From contig NZ_QJKD01000006.1 in NCBI RefSeq assembly GCF_003201875.1, forward strand, positions 124,001 through 188,000: 64,000 nt of DNA, read 5' to 3'. Positions within the stretch are counted from its first letter, which is position 1. Every line of letters begins with the position of its first letter. Made by a program: the position numbers and the translations under genes. The notes below the pieces were generated by a model. It was not told the DNA's origin. It saw only the letters and a list, made by a program, of their open reading frames with translations, and did no database searches. The DNA comes from Hungatella effluvii. Its GTDB lineage: Bacteria; Bacillota; Clostridia; Lachnospirales; Lachnospiraceae. Below, piece after piece: positions 1 through 7,324 of the stretch.

Positions 1-537
1 CATGCTGCGGCTCCTCCCGTGGATAGAGACCATGTCAGCGCCGGCTTCCTCACACATCTTCGTGAATTCCGCGGCAATCAGCTCGTCCTGTCGGATGCCG
101 ACGCGCGTTTTTACGGTTACTGGCTTTCCGCTTTTTTTACAGCCGCGGATGATAGCGGCCGCCCGTCTGGGATCGGCCAGAAGCGCGCTGCCCTCGCCGC
201 TCTTAAAGATATTCGGTACCGGGCAGCCCATATTGATATCGATGATATCGAAGCCGGACAGAGCCTCGCTGCAGGCGGCCCGTTCCATCACTGCCGGATC
301 GGAGCCAAGAAGCTGTACGGCCCGGATCCGCTCTTCTCTGGTGGTGTACAAGAGCTTTTCTGTGGCTTTATCTTTATATTTCAGCGCGTTGGCGCTGACC
401 ATTTCCGTAAAACAGAGGCCGGCTCCCAGCTCCTGACACAGCATTCGAAAGGGCCAGGAGGTGTAGCCGGCCAGGGGCGCCATCAGCACATTGGAAGAAA
501 GAAGCAGATGGTTAAGCCTTAAAGGATTTGTGTTCAT
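1..537 (-). CDS. dus: tRNA-dihydrouridine synthase (DusB family), N-terminal part
   Basis: FMN-dependent enzyme that reduces uridine to dihydrouridine in tRNA. Reading the minus strand from the ATG at 537 gives about 179 residues without a stop up to the window edge, so the 3' half is missing. The translation begins MNTNPLRLNHLLLSSN and carries the family signatures APLAGYTSWPFR (FMN site region), GLCFTEMVSANAL, and DINMGCPVPN with the Asn-x-Gly-Cys segment that holds the catalytic Cys. A later stretch reads VTVKTRVGI. GGAG lies 9 bases before the start. Because the gene runs off the window it has no complete open frame inside it. DusB/NifR3 is the likeliest subgroup; DusA or DusC are less likely from the spacing of these motifs. 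Confidence 0.9.
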   Translation of the reverse strand, partial: MNTNPLRLNHLLLSSNVLMAPLAGYTSWPFRMLCQELGAGLCFTEMVSANALKYKDKATEKLLYTTREERIRAVQLLGSDPAVMERAACSEALSGFDIIDINMGCPVPNIFKSGEGSALLADPRRAAAIIRGCKKSGKPVTVKTRVGIRQDELIAAEFTKMCEEAGADMVSIHGRSRSM

Positions 538-602
538 ATTAATTACTCCATAGGTGTTGTCAGGAGAACTCTGTTCTTCTCCTCTCATTATCCACCGCAG
601 AA

Positions 603-1130
603 TTAATCCATGGTGACGAGATCGATGGACGCCGGATTGACGAATATGCGTATGCGCTCCACGGAAACTGTGTCGTAAGAGCCGATCTGCCGATTCTTTA
701 TATCTTCCAGAAGCTGATCCTTACCTGCCATAAAGAGCTCCATATCATCAAGAAGATAATCGAACTCGATTCCTACATACGGGTCATCCGATTCCTTATC
801 CGAGTATCGCAGATAAGGGGCAACCGCTTTTACATTATAGGTGATCTGAAAACGAATGGTGTTCTCCGGAACGGTCTCATCCGGTAAGATCTCTGTGGAA
901 TCAGCCGAGTGTCTGTGAAAATAGTAATTACCGTATATTCTCAGCTTCTGCTCTTCCTGAAGCTGAAAGGAGTAGTCGAGATTCTCAGTTGTCATCTTCA
1001 CATCGCCAATCATGGTCCTGCCGGAATAGGCGAAAGATGAAAATTCGGAGAAGGAAAATCCGGTGCCGATTCCCGTAATGAATACTCCGCTGCAAAAAAC
1101 TGCAATCAGGGCTTTATGTAAGTTACGCAT
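603..1130 (-). CDS. Exported or membrane-anchored protein of unknown function, third gene of a PadR-HAAS operon
   Basis: 175 residues. The N-terminus has one hydrophobic segment (about residues 7-30), consistent with an uncleaved signal anchor or a signal peptide. The rest is soluble, acidic and probably beta-rich. I do not recognise the family. It overlaps the upstream HAAS/DUF1700 gene by 8 bases and has a good GGAGG 6 bases before its ATG, so it is translationally coupled as the last gene of the PadR-HAAS unit. In related operons this position is often held by a DUF4097-type adhesin-like or membrane effector, but no DUF4097 repeat pattern is visible here. A role in an envelope-stress response controlled by the PadR repressor is inference only. 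Confidence 0.75.
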   Translation of the reverse strand: MRNLHKALIAVFCSGVFITGIGTGFSFSEFSSFAYSGRTMIGDVKMTTENLDYSFQLQEEQKLRIYGNYYFHRHSADSTEILPDETVPENTIRFQITYNVKAVAPYLRYSDKESDDPYVGIEFDYLLDDMELFMAGKDQLLEDIKNRQIGSYDTVSVERIRIFVNPASIDLVTMD

Positions 1131-1989
1131 CCTGTACCTCCTCTGTGAGTGAAACGGCGGTTTCTTCCGCCTGAAAACGATTTGTTTTGTTCATGCGAAG
1201 CAGGCTTACGCAGAAACAGGTAAATGCACCGCTGCAAAGCACGGTACCGAACATAACCAGGGTAAGCCCTTTCAGGGGATATCCCTTAAACAGCCATACG
1301 ATCAGAATGCCGAAACAGAACAGTGATCCCAGCACGAACAGGCCGCCAAACAGGGCCAGAAACATCATAAACAGATTCCAGCACCACTTAAGGCCCCACA
1401 GGCAGAGGCGAATGATTCCGTGAAAGCAGCTTCCAATGGCGAAGGCGATGGAATGGCCCAGCGTGTGCATGACGGGGACTGCCCTTCCAGAGACGCCGGC
1501 GGATGTTCTCCTGTGTTCTCTCTTTTTTCTTTCAGTATCAATGGTCACGGTCTTTTCCTCTCTGTGCAGCAGCGAGCGAATCTTTCGTATGGGACAGAGG
1601 ATCAGATAAGCCGCCTTCCTTCCTATGGCCTTTCCCGCTTCATAGCAGCAGACAGCCCCATGGCGTGCTGCGGCAGACAGCTTCTTAAAAAAGCGGGCAA
1701 ACTTATCACGCAGATCGGCCCCGTGAACCGTGATCGGCTTTACCGGGAGCTTCCGGCCGTCCTTCGCCGCATCACCGGAAAATTCCGCTTTGACGTGGTA
1801 AGCCTCCAGAATCTGGGCGGCCAGCTCCTTAACACTTCCAAAATCGCGGATGGCCTCGTCCTCACTTAATCCGCTCTCCACCTTCATATCAATATGCTGG
1901 GAGTACTCCTCCAGAATATCCTGCTGTTCCTCATCTTCAAGGATAAGGAGATGCCGGTTTAACTCTTCCAAAAATTCATTCTTATTCAT
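1123..1989 (-). CDS. HAAS signalling domain (DUF1700) membrane protein
   Basis: 288 residues. Residues 1-70 form the helical HAAS/DUF1700 domain: an N-terminal MNKNEFLEELNRHL helix, then LSEDEAIRDFGSVKELAAQIL. A basic, Arg-rich linker follows (about 70-170), then three or four hydrophobic segments (about 175-275). HAAS proteins are usually encoded next to a PadR-family regulator and are thought to sense an envelope signal. That is the arrangement here: the gene overlaps the padR stop by 8 bases and its own end overlaps the next gene by 8 bases. Its ligand is unknown. Confidence 0.85.
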   Translation of the reverse strand: MNKNEFLEELNRHLLILEDEEQQDILEEYSQHIDMKVESGLSEDEAIRDFGSVKELAAQILEAYHVKAEFSGDAAKDGRKLPVKPITVHGADLRDKFARFFKKLSAAARHGAVCCYEAGKAIGRKAAYLILCPIRKIRSLLHREEKTVTIDTERKKREHRRTSAGVSGRAVPVMHTLGHSIAFAIGSCFHGIIRLCLWGLKWCWNLFMMFLALFGGLFVLGSLFCFGILIVWLFKGYPLKGLTLVMFGTVLCSGAFTCFCVSLLRMNKTNRFQAEETAVSLTEEVQDA

Positions 1990-2302
1990 CCTTCTGCTCC
2001 TTCAAAAATGTACATACCCGCTGTTGAAATTCGTTCCACTCCTGCTCCTGTGTCTCCCGGTAGAGAACTCCGGCAGCAGTCAAGTGGTAATACTTTCGCG
2101 GCGGCCCCTCTGTGGATTCCCGCAGATATGTCTCAAAATAGTGCTCATTGGTCAGCCGCTTCAGCAACGGATAAATGGTTCCCTCATTCACATCGATGAC
2201 CTTGGATACCTCTTCCACCAGCTCGTATCCATACATATCCTTCTTCCTCACGGACTCCAGCACCACCAGTTCAAGGACTCCTTTTTTAAACTGTGCATTC
2301 AT
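1982..2302 (-). CDS. PadR-family transcriptional regulator
   Basis: 106 residues, typical of the short PadR subfamily 2 proteins: a winged-helix domain plus a short C-terminal dimerisation helix. Motifs visible: LELVVLESVRKKDMYGYEL in helix 1-2, VNEGTIYPLLKRL in the recognition helix, and GPPRKYYHLTAAG in the wing. AAAGGAGG lies 8 bases upstream of the ATG. It is the first gene of a three-gene operon with the HAAS protein and an exported protein. A perfect 6-bp-arm palindrome sits between its own -35 and -10 boxes, which implies autorepression. Confidence 0.92.
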   Translation of the reverse strand: MNAQFKKGVLELVVLESVRKKDMYGYELVEEVSKVIDVNEGTIYPLLKRLTNEHYFETYLRESTEGPPRKYYHLTAAGVLYRETQEQEWNEFQQRVCTFLKEQKDE

Positions 2303-2323
2303 TTTAAGTCCTCCTTTAATACT

Positions 2324-2352
2324 ATATTATACATACTACTATGTAATGTCAA
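2324..2352 (-). promoter_or_regulatory. padR promoter with palindromic operator between -35 and -10
   Basis: On the minus strand, TTGACA (2347-2352) is followed by 17 bases and then TAATAT (2324-2329); an alternative TATAAT lies at 2326-2331 with a 15-base spacer. The spacer is filled by TACATA-CTAC-TATGTA (2330-2345), a perfect inverted repeat with 6-bp arms. PadR repressors bind short AT-rich palindromes at their own promoters, so this is the likely operator. The operator role is inferred from position and symmetry. Confidence 0.72.
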
Positions 2353-2427
2353 GTACTAATTAAAATAAAATACTGAAAGTGCACGAAATGTATTTATAAT
2401 TCTGAATCCGATCCGGTCTCGTGCAAA

Positions 2428-2474
2428 AAAATACCGGCCTCACTTGACCCGATTACAGATCATGGAAGCCGGTG
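2428..2474 (-). terminator. Probable terminator after the yneA-like gene
   Basis: On the minus strand an ACCGGC...GCCGGT stem with a long loop is followed by ATTTTTTT. The stem is short and the loop about 30 bases, so efficiency is uncertain. It is about 130 bases downstream of the LysM gene stop. I see no other gene in 2303-2601; in particular, no ynzC-like reading frame follows on the minus strand, unlike in Bacillus. Confidence 0.45.
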
Positions 2475-2601
2475 CTGCCTATATTGATAGAGAAATGGAG
2501 GATATGGCCAGAAAGATACAGCTCCCTGCCATCTGCCCTCTTCTTCTCTTCGCTGTTTTTGTCTCTGTTCTGCTCTCTTTTTTCTCAATGATTCTCTGTC
2601 C

Positions 2602-2919
2602 CTACTTCTCTGCCAGAACCTCAGTAACAGGCACACAATACATAATGGTCAGATGCTGGCCGCTGTGGATCACATCCTCTTTCAGCCCGTTCATACTCTT
2701 CAACTCAGCGACGTAATCGGTGGTGGACATGCGGCAGCTCTCGGCATATTCATCGGCGATTCCCCAGAGTGTATCGCCTTTCTGAATCTCGATGCTGGTA
2801 TAATACTTTTGAGACTCCGGAAGTTCTGTTTCATCGGCCAGTGCATTCATCAGAGAATGACCGCAGACGTTCGACAGAATCAAAACAACAAGTGCCATCG
2901 TAATCATTAATTTTTTCAT
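2602..2919 (-). CDS. yneA: YneA-like LysM protein, SOS-induced cell division suppressor
   Basis: 105 residues from the ATG at 2919, chosen because GGGGG lies 8 bases upstream and the longer reading would run back through the SOS boxes. Residues 5-22 are a membrane anchor (LMITMALVVLILS). A LysM domain follows at about 36-85, with QKGDTLWGIADEYAE and HSGQHLTIMY. In Bacillus, YneA is made under LexA control, sits at the septum and delays division during DNA damage. Divergent placement next to lexA with SOS boxes in its promoter supports the same role here. The symbol is given by synteny and architecture; sequence identity to B. subtilis YneA is likely low. Confidence 0.85.
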   Translation of the reverse strand: MKKLMITMALVVLILSNVCGHSLMNALADETELPESQKYYTSIEIQKGDTLWGIADEYAESCRMSTTDYVAELKSMNGLKEDVIHSGQHLTIMYCVPVTEVLAEK

Positions 2920-2955
2920 CTGTATTTTACCCCCTGTAACTCTTTTATGACAAAA

Positions 2956-3064
2956 AGAACATTTGTTCTGTATGGATATATCATACCACTCGAACAAATG
3001 TTTGTCAAGAAAGAAAACCACTTTTTTCGAACAAAGGTTTGCATTTTTATCGAACATATGTTAC
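2956..3064. promoter_or_regulatory. lexA/yneA divergent SOS control region with four LexA boxes
   Basis: Four copies of the Gram-positive LexA box (CGAAC-N4-GTTYG type): AGAACATTTGTTCT (2956-2969), CGAACAAATGTTTG (2991-3004), CGAACAAAGGTTTG (3028-3041) and CGAACATATGTTAC (3051-3064). For yneA (minus strand), TTGACA (3003-3008), 17 bases and TATGAT (2980-2985) place the second box in the core promoter and the first just past the start site. For lexA (plus strand), TTGCAT (3039-3044), 17 bases and TACTAT (3062-3067) place the fourth box in the spacer. LexA should therefore repress both directions. Confidence 0.93.
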
Positions 3065-3102
3065 TATAAAAGAAAGAAAAAGGATTGAGGAGGCTGTGTT
3101 AT

Positions 3103-3723
3103 ATGGCTCAGGAGAAGATAACAGCGAAACAGCAGGAAATTTTAGAATATATTAAAGAAACGATCTTGAAAAAGGGGTATCCGCCGGCTGTCCGGGAGAT
3201 CTGTGAAGCGGTACATTTAAAGTCAACCTCTTCCGTCCATTCCCATTTAGAGACACTGGAGGAGAAGGGATACATAAGAAGGGACCCCACCAAGCCGAGA
3301 ACGATTGAGATTATCGACGACTGCTTTAACTTGACGAGACGCGAGGTCGTGAACGTGCCGCTCGTTGGTACTGTGGCCGCCGGTGTTCCGCTTCTGGCTG
3401 AAGAGAACATTGAGAATTACTATCCCATCCCCGTGGAGCTTCTTCCGAATGCGGAGACCTTTATGCTGAATGTAAAGGGAAACAGTATGATTAATGCCGG
3501 TATCTTCGATGGAGATCAGTTGATTGTGGAACGGTGCTCCACCGCTTACGACGGAGAGATCGTCGTAGCGCTGGTTGATGATTCGGCTACAGTAAAGCGT
3601 TTTTACAAAGAAGACGGCTATTACAGACTTCAGCCTGAGAATGATGAGATGGATCCGATTATAGTGGATCACCTGGAGATACTTGGAAAGGTGATTGGAC
3701 TGTTCCGTTTGGGAATTAACTAG
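3103..3723 (+). CDS. lexA: LexA, SOS repressor and self-cleaving protease
   Basis: 206 residues from the ATG at 3103. GAGGAGG lies 9 bases before it; an in-frame TTG at 3085 would add six residues but overlaps this Shine-Dalgarno. The N-terminal winged helix spans about 1-70 (KGYPPAVREICEAVHLKSTS). The cleavage site is Ala93-Gly94 in GTVAAGVP. The catalytic dyad is Ser128 in KGNSMINAGI and Lys165 in SATVKRFY. RecA-stimulated self-cleavage at Ala-Gly lifts repression of SOS genes. Four boxes upstream imply autoregulation. The TAG stop is shared with the first bases of a palindromic element that begins right here. Confidence 0.97.
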   Translation: MAQEKITAKQQEILEYIKETILKKGYPPAVREICEAVHLKSTSSVHSHLETLEEKGYIRRDPTKPRTIEIIDDCFNLTRREVVNVPLVGTVAAGVPLLAEENIENYYPIPVELLPNAETFMLNVKGNSMINAGIFDGDQLIVERCSTAYDGEIVVALVDDSATVKRFYKEDGYYRLQPENDEMDPIIVDHLEILGKVIGLFRLGIN

Positions 3724-3885
3724 TACAGCATTGCGTAAATAACTGTGATTAAATTGCCTGATATTCGTGTCAGGTGTGTGTCTGCGGAGCGACGGTGTAG
3801 TGGACCCTACGGCTAGCTTCGCAGACGTGCACATGGCGCGGATAGCGGGTAATTTAATCATAGGAATTTACGCAATGCTGTACTA
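3721..3885. mobile_element. MITE-like 161-bp palindromic element flanked by TA duplication, inserted in the lexA stop codon
   Basis: TAGTACAGCATTGCGTAAAT (3721-3740) is the exact reverse complement of 3866-3885, giving 20-bp perfect terminal inverted repeats. A second 10-bp pair follows inside (3746-3755 with 3851-3860). The core has a CCTGA/TCAGG hairpin (3757-3774) and an 11-bp stem, GTCTGCGGAGC (3780-3790) with GCTTCGCAGAC (3816-3826). Read as a TA-target insertion, the element is 3723-3883 flanked by TA at 3721-3722 and 3884-3885. No reading frame of note lies inside. This fits a non-autonomous MITE of the IS630/mariner type; a structured RNA is the alternative. No second copy was noticed in the window. 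Confidence 0.7.
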
Positions 3886-3930
3886 GATTGCTGACGGCCA
3901 GAAACACGGAATTTTAGGAAAATAGAAAGT

Positions 3931-3981
3931 AAAGCGGGAAGAGGTTGACATAATTGATTTATGTCAACCTCTTCCCGCTTT
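3931..3981. terminator. Strong bidirectional terminator between lexA and rsfS
   Basis: A 23-bp perfect inverted repeat, 3931-3953 with 3959-3981, has a 5-base loop (TTGAT). It starts AAAGCGGGAAGAGG and ends CCTCTTCCCGCTTTTGC, so it offers a T-rich exit in both directions. It serves lexA on the plus strand and rsfS on the minus strand. The arm length is unusual for a simple terminator. Confidence 0.85.
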
Positions 3982-4038
3982 TGCTTTCCGGTTTCTATCT
4001 GTTTCCACCTGCTTCTGAATCCAGTCAGTTTCGTTCTG

Positions 4039-4392
4039 CTATTTCAGTTCACTGACATCCAGTGTCTTCCCATCGCGCCAGATGCGCTCTAGATCATAGA
4101 AGAGTCTGTTGTCACGGTCAAAGACGTGTACGATGATGTCGCCGTAATCCATAAGGATCCAGTTGGCTGACTGATAACCTTCCACCTGACGGCAGGTGCA
4201 GCCCATTTTGCCAAGTTCCTCTTCCACGTTATCTACCATGGCCTGAACCTGGTTGGAATTAGAACCGCTTGCTATAATAAAGTAATCCGCCATAACGGAA
4301 ACGTTGCGGATATCGATGATGCGGATATCTTCGCCCTTTTTGTCGGATAAAGCCGCGTAAGCTGCTTTTACCATCTCGCTAGAGTGATTCAT
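4039..4392 (-). CDS. rsfS: Ribosomal silencing factor RsfS (YbeB/Iojap)
   Basis: 117 residues, full length for the family. Motifs: DIRNVSVMADYFIIASGSNSNQVQAM, WILMDYGDIIVHVF and RLFYDLERIW. RsfS binds L14 on the 50S subunit and blocks joining with 30S during starvation or stationary phase. It follows yqeK by 3 bases and is the last gene of the obgE-yhbY-nadD-yqeK-rsfS string, the usual Firmicutes order. It ends shortly before a long-stem terminator. Confidence 0.95.
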   Translation of the reverse strand: MNHSSEMVKAAYAALSDKKGEDIRIIDIRNVSVMADYFIIASGSNSNQVQAMVDNVEEELGKMGCTCRQVEGYQSANWILMDYGDIIVHVFDRDNRLFYDLERIWRDGKTLDVSELK

Positions 4393-4395
4393 AGT

Positions 4396-4986
4396 TTAAT
4401 TTCCTTTCTTTTCCTCGTGAAGCTGTTTGTAATAATCATATGCCAGATTCGTCATGGAATCCACATAACAGCCTTTCCCATTCAGATAATCCAGGGTATC
4501 CTTTAAAATCTGATAGATGCATTCCTTCAGATCCGTAAATGCCAGCGGGCGCACCAAAGGTAAATCCGGGGCCTCATACCGGCGCGGTTCGATATAATCC
4601 GCCGTGAAGATAATCTCCTCCAACAGTGTCATATCGGGCCGTCCGGTGGTGTGCCACCGGATTGCCGAAAGCACCTCCGGATCCGATATCTGATATTTCG
4701 TCTCGGCCAGCCAGGCGCCGTATTTCGCATGAAGGACAGCCGGGGCCTTCTTCTCATCTTCGGTCAGCGCGATCTTCTGCTTCCCGCATTTTTTGATGAT
4801 GGTCTCATTGCTGTAGTGCTTTGCGCAGTCATGCAGAAGACCGGCCAGTTCCGCCCTGTCCAAATCACAGCCGTAGCGCATGGCCAGTGCCGCTGCGGTA
4901 AATGACACGCTTATGGTGTGTTCGTATCTGGAAGGCGTCAGTTTTCCGCTCAATTCGTTTCTCAGCTGTGCGATGATTTCCTGCAT
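4396..4986 (-). CDS. yqeK: YqeK-type HD-domain symmetrical diadenosine tetraphosphatase
   Basis: 196 residues. The HD domain shows an early His in RYEHTISV, then AGLLHDCAKHYS (the HD pair), a middle His in PAVLHAKYGAWLA and RWHTTGRPDM, and the late Asp in FTADYIEP. The YqeK family hydrolyses Ap4A to ADP through an Fe-containing HD site. The gene overlaps the end of nadD by 25 bases and precedes rsfS by 3, so translation is probably coupled. The neighbourhood matches the conserved nadD-yqeK-rsfS cluster of Firmicutes. Confidence 0.93.
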   Translation of the reverse strand: MQEIIAQLRNELSGKLTPSRYEHTISVSFTAAALAMRYGCDLDRAELAGLLHDCAKHYSNETIIKKCGKQKIALTEDEKKAPAVLHAKYGAWLAETKYQISDPEVLSAIRWHTTGRPDMTLLEEIIFTADYIEPRRYEAPDLPLVRPLAFTDLKECIYQILKDTLDYLNGKGCYVDSMTNLAYDYYKQLHEEKKGN

Positions 4987-5600
4987 TCCGCCACCTCCTG
5001 ATATAGATGATGCTCTTTAATATACCTGGCTACCGGCTCCGGGACGAATGGTTCAATGGACTCTCCAAGCGCGGTCATCCGCCGCAACTCAGCCGAGGAG
5101 ATATCGATCTCCCTGCAGTGCAGCATGCGGACGTCAGCCTGATATTTCTCTTTCAAATAGGCAATCTGTGTTTCCATGGAACGGCCTGCCGACTCATATT
5201 CCCGCACTGCCGCCAGGATTACGGCCTGTTCCAGTACCTTTGCCGGTTCATGCCAGTGCTCGATCTCATAGAGGGAGTCTGCGCCGATGATGAAATAAAA
5301 CGTATGGCCGGGATATTTCTCATGAAGAATTTCTAGCGTCTGCGACGTATAGGTGTTGCCGCTGCGCATGACTTCAAAATCCGAACAGGAAAATCCCTCG
5401 CGGCCCTCCATGGCGAGCCGGGTCATCTCCAGACGTATATGGCTGTCTGTTACACGGTGGTCCTTTTTGTGCGGCGGCTGTCCCGAAGGCATGTACCAGA
5501 TCTGGTACAGTCCGTATTCGCAATAGGCCTGTTCTCCGAGGAGAAGGTGACCGTTATGGATCGGGTCGAATGTACCGCCCATGATTCCGATTTTCCCCAT
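4962..5600 (-). CDS. nadD: Nicotinate-nucleotide adenylyltransferase NadD
   Basis: 212 residues. It adenylates nicotinate mononucleotide to deamido-NAD in NAD synthesis. The nucleotidyltransferase fold is shown by GGTFDPIHNGHLLLGE near the N-terminus (the HxGH-type ATP site), WYMPSGQPPHK (substrate loop), FYFIIGADSLYEIEHWHEP, and ISSAELRRM near the C-terminus (ISSTxxR ATP motif). Length is standard. It sits between yhbY upstream and yqeK downstream. Confidence 0.96.
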   Translation of the reverse strand: MGKIGIMGGTFDPIHNGHLLLGEQAYCEYGLYQIWYMPSGQPPHKKDHRVTDSHIRLEMTRLAMEGREGFSCSDFEVMRSGNTYTSQTLEILHEKYPGHTFYFIIGADSLYEIEHWHEPAKVLEQAVILAAVREYESAGRSMETQIAYLKEKYQADVRMLHCREIDISSAELRRMTALGESIEPFVPEPVARYIKEHHLYQEVAECRKSSHS

Positions 5601-5633
5601 ATTCAGTAACTCCTTACGTTACGCCGGCTGAAC

Positions 5634-5927
5634 CTATGGAAGGATGATCTTTCTCTTCTTCTCTTCTTTCGCCGGTTTATAAAGGACAATTTTTCTTCCA
5701 ATAACCTGAACCACCTCAGAATGGGTGCGCTCAGCCAGTGTCGAGGCGATTGCGCTGCCGTCATCGAGACAGTTTTTTAATACTGTAATCTTAATCAGTT
5801 CCCTTGCTTCCAGCGCTTCCGCAATGGCGGCGGTAATCTCCGGCGTGATGCTGGATTTACCGATCTGGAAAATAGGCTCCATGGTCATTGCTAAGCCCTT
5901 TAAATAAGAACGCTGCTTGCTTGTCAT
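5634..5927 (-). CDS. yhbY: YhbY/CRM-domain RNA-binding protein (ribosome assembly)
   Basis: 97 residues. The CRM domain fills the protein: an N-terminal LTSKQRSYLKGLA-type start (here MTSKQRSYLKGLAM), IFQIGKSSITPEI with the GxxG-like loop, and VVQVIGRKIVLYKP near the end. YhbY proteins bind pre-50S particles. The gene lies 39 bases after obgE and 33 before nadD on the same strand, in the usual order. The C-terminus adds a short Lys-rich tail. Confidence 0.94.
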   Translation of the reverse strand: MTSKQRSYLKGLAMTMEPIFQIGKSSITPEITAAIAEALEARELIKITVLKNCLDDGSAIASTLAERTHSEVVQVIGRKIVLYKPAKEEKKRKIILP

Positions 5928-5966
5928 ATTTCCTCCATCATATTACTTTTCAATTTTATCATTAGT

Positions 5967-7250
5967 CTATTTGTAATAGTCGAATTCCAGACCGTACATA
6001 CGGACGGTATCGCCTTCTTCGATTCCTGCTTTTTCCAGCTCTTCGAGAATTCCGTTTCCTTTTAAGAATCTCTGGAAGAATAAAAAGCCCTTTTCTGACT
6101 CTAAATTGGTATATCCCAGCATTTTTTCGATACGCGGACCCTCTACAACGTAGATGCCTTCCTCGTTCCTCTCCACCGTATAAGGCAGCGTCTCGTCGAT
6201 CATCATCGACGGATCGAATTCCTTCTCGAAGATAACCGGTGTAGAATCTACCGTCTGCAGCAAATCGTAAACAGCGTATAAAAGTTCCTTGACTCCCTGG
6301 CCGCTGACCGCGGAGATCGGATAAACCTTGATTCCCTTCGGTTCAAATTCTGCTTTCAGCTTTGCAACCGGATCCTCGTCCTCGGCGTAAATGACGTCGG
6401 TCTTGTTAGCTGCGATGATCTGCGGCCTTTTCATAAGATCCGGGTTGTAGGCCTCCAGCTCTTTATTAATGGCCCGGATGTCCTCGAGCGGATCGCGGCC
6501 TTCTGTAGATGCGGCATCCACGACGTGAACCAGTACACGGGTGCGCTCGATGTGACGGAGGAAATCATGACCGAGGCCGATTCCCTCGGAGGCTCCTTCG
6601 ATCAGACCCGGGATATCCGCCATGACAAAGCCCTTGCCGCCGTCGATATCCACAACTCCCAGATGAGGATTCAGAGTGGTGAAATGGTAATTGGCGATCT
6701 TGGGGCGGGCGTTGCTGACGCGGGAAAGCAGCGTGGACTTACCCACGTTTGGAAATCCTACGAGACCGACATCCGCGATGACCTTGAGTTCCAGCTGAAC
6801 CCAGAGCTCCTGGCCGGACTGTCCAGGCTGGGCGTATTTCGGTGCCTGCATGGTTGGAGTGGCGTAATGCATGTTGCCCTGACCGCCGCGGCCGCCTTTT
6901 AAGATGACTTCTCTGCGGTTTTCACCGGACATATCGGCGATGACTTTTCCGGATTCAAACTCTTTGATGACCGTTCCTTCCGGAACCTTGACGATGAGAT
7001 CGCCGCCATTTTTCCCGTGGCAGCGCTTCTTGCCTCCCTGTTCTCCGTCCTGGGCAGCGTATTTGCGCACCTGGCGGAAATCGCTTAAGGTATTTAAACC
7101 GTCATCCACTTCAAAGATAATATCGCCGCCGTCGCCTCCGTCACCGCCGTCGGGACCGCCGCAGGGAACATAGAGTTCCCTGCGGAAGCTGACGTGACCG
7201 TCGCCGCCTTTTCCTGATTTAATAAATATTTTTGCTCTATCGGCAAACAT
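5967..7250 (-). CDS. obgE: Obg GTPase, 50S assembly and stress checkpoint
   Basis: 427 residues, close to B. subtilis Obg (428). Order of domains: Gly-rich Obg fold (1-158, e.g. CGGPDGGDGGDGGDIIF), G domain (159-330) with GFPNVGKSTL (P-loop), ADIPGLIEGASEG (switch II) and ANKTD (base recognition), then the C-terminal OCT domain (about 345-427, MLGYTNLESEKG). AGGTGAATTC precedes the ATG. It lies downstream of rpmA beyond a hairpin, so part of its transcription may be attenuated. Confidence 0.97.
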   Translation of the reverse strand: MFADRAKIFIKSGKGGDGHVSFRRELYVPCGGPDGGDGGDGGDIIFEVDDGLNTLSDFRQVRKYAAQDGEQGGKKRCHGKNGGDLIVKVPEGTVIKEFESGKVIADMSGENRREVILKGGRGGQGNMHYATPTMQAPKYAQPGQSGQELWVQLELKVIADVGLVGFPNVGKSTLLSRVSNARPKIANYHFTTLNPHLGVVDIDGGKGFVMADIPGLIEGASEGIGLGHDFLRHIERTRVLVHVVDAASTEGRDPLEDIRAINKELEAYNPDLMKRPQIIAANKTDVIYAEDEDPVAKLKAEFEPKGIKVYPISAVSGQGVKELLYAVYDLLQTVDSTPVIFEKEFDPSMMIDETLPYTVERNEEGIYVVEGPRIEKMLGYTNLESEKGFLFFQRFLKGNGILEELEKAGIEEGDTVRMYGLEFDYYK

Positions 7251-7290
7251 GAATTCACCTGTTTCCTTTCCATTGGCATTTTAAAAGAAA

Positions 7291-7318
7291 CGGCTTCATA
7301 CGGTGAGGTATGAAGCCG
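7291..7318 (-). terminator. Hairpin between rpmA and obgE, probable leaky terminator
   Basis: On the minus strand, CGGCTTCATAC is followed by a short loop and GTATGAAGCCG, then TTTCTTTT. It lies in the 74-base gap between rpmA and obgE. As the operon order is conserved and no clear new promoter follows, partial read-through is likely, which would lower obgE relative to the ribosomal genes. Confidence 0.75.
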
Positions 7319-7324
7319 GTCTAA

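Noticed and set aside
561..582. Terminator between the exported protein gene and dus
   Set aside because: A short AGGAGAA/TTCTCCT hairpin exists but no T run follows on the minus strand.
1420..1869. 149-codon plus-strand frame
   Set aside because: Antisense to the HAAS protein, whose domain pattern is clear.
2444..2716. 90-codon plus-strand frame after the yneA-like gene
   Set aside because: Overlaps the terminator region and the LysM domain on the other strand; no ribosome binding site.
3721..3885. Known structured RNA such as an IscB-associated (HEARO) RNA
   Set aside because: No IscB or TnpB gene nearby and I cannot match the consensus; perfect terminal repeats with TA flanks fit a MITE better.
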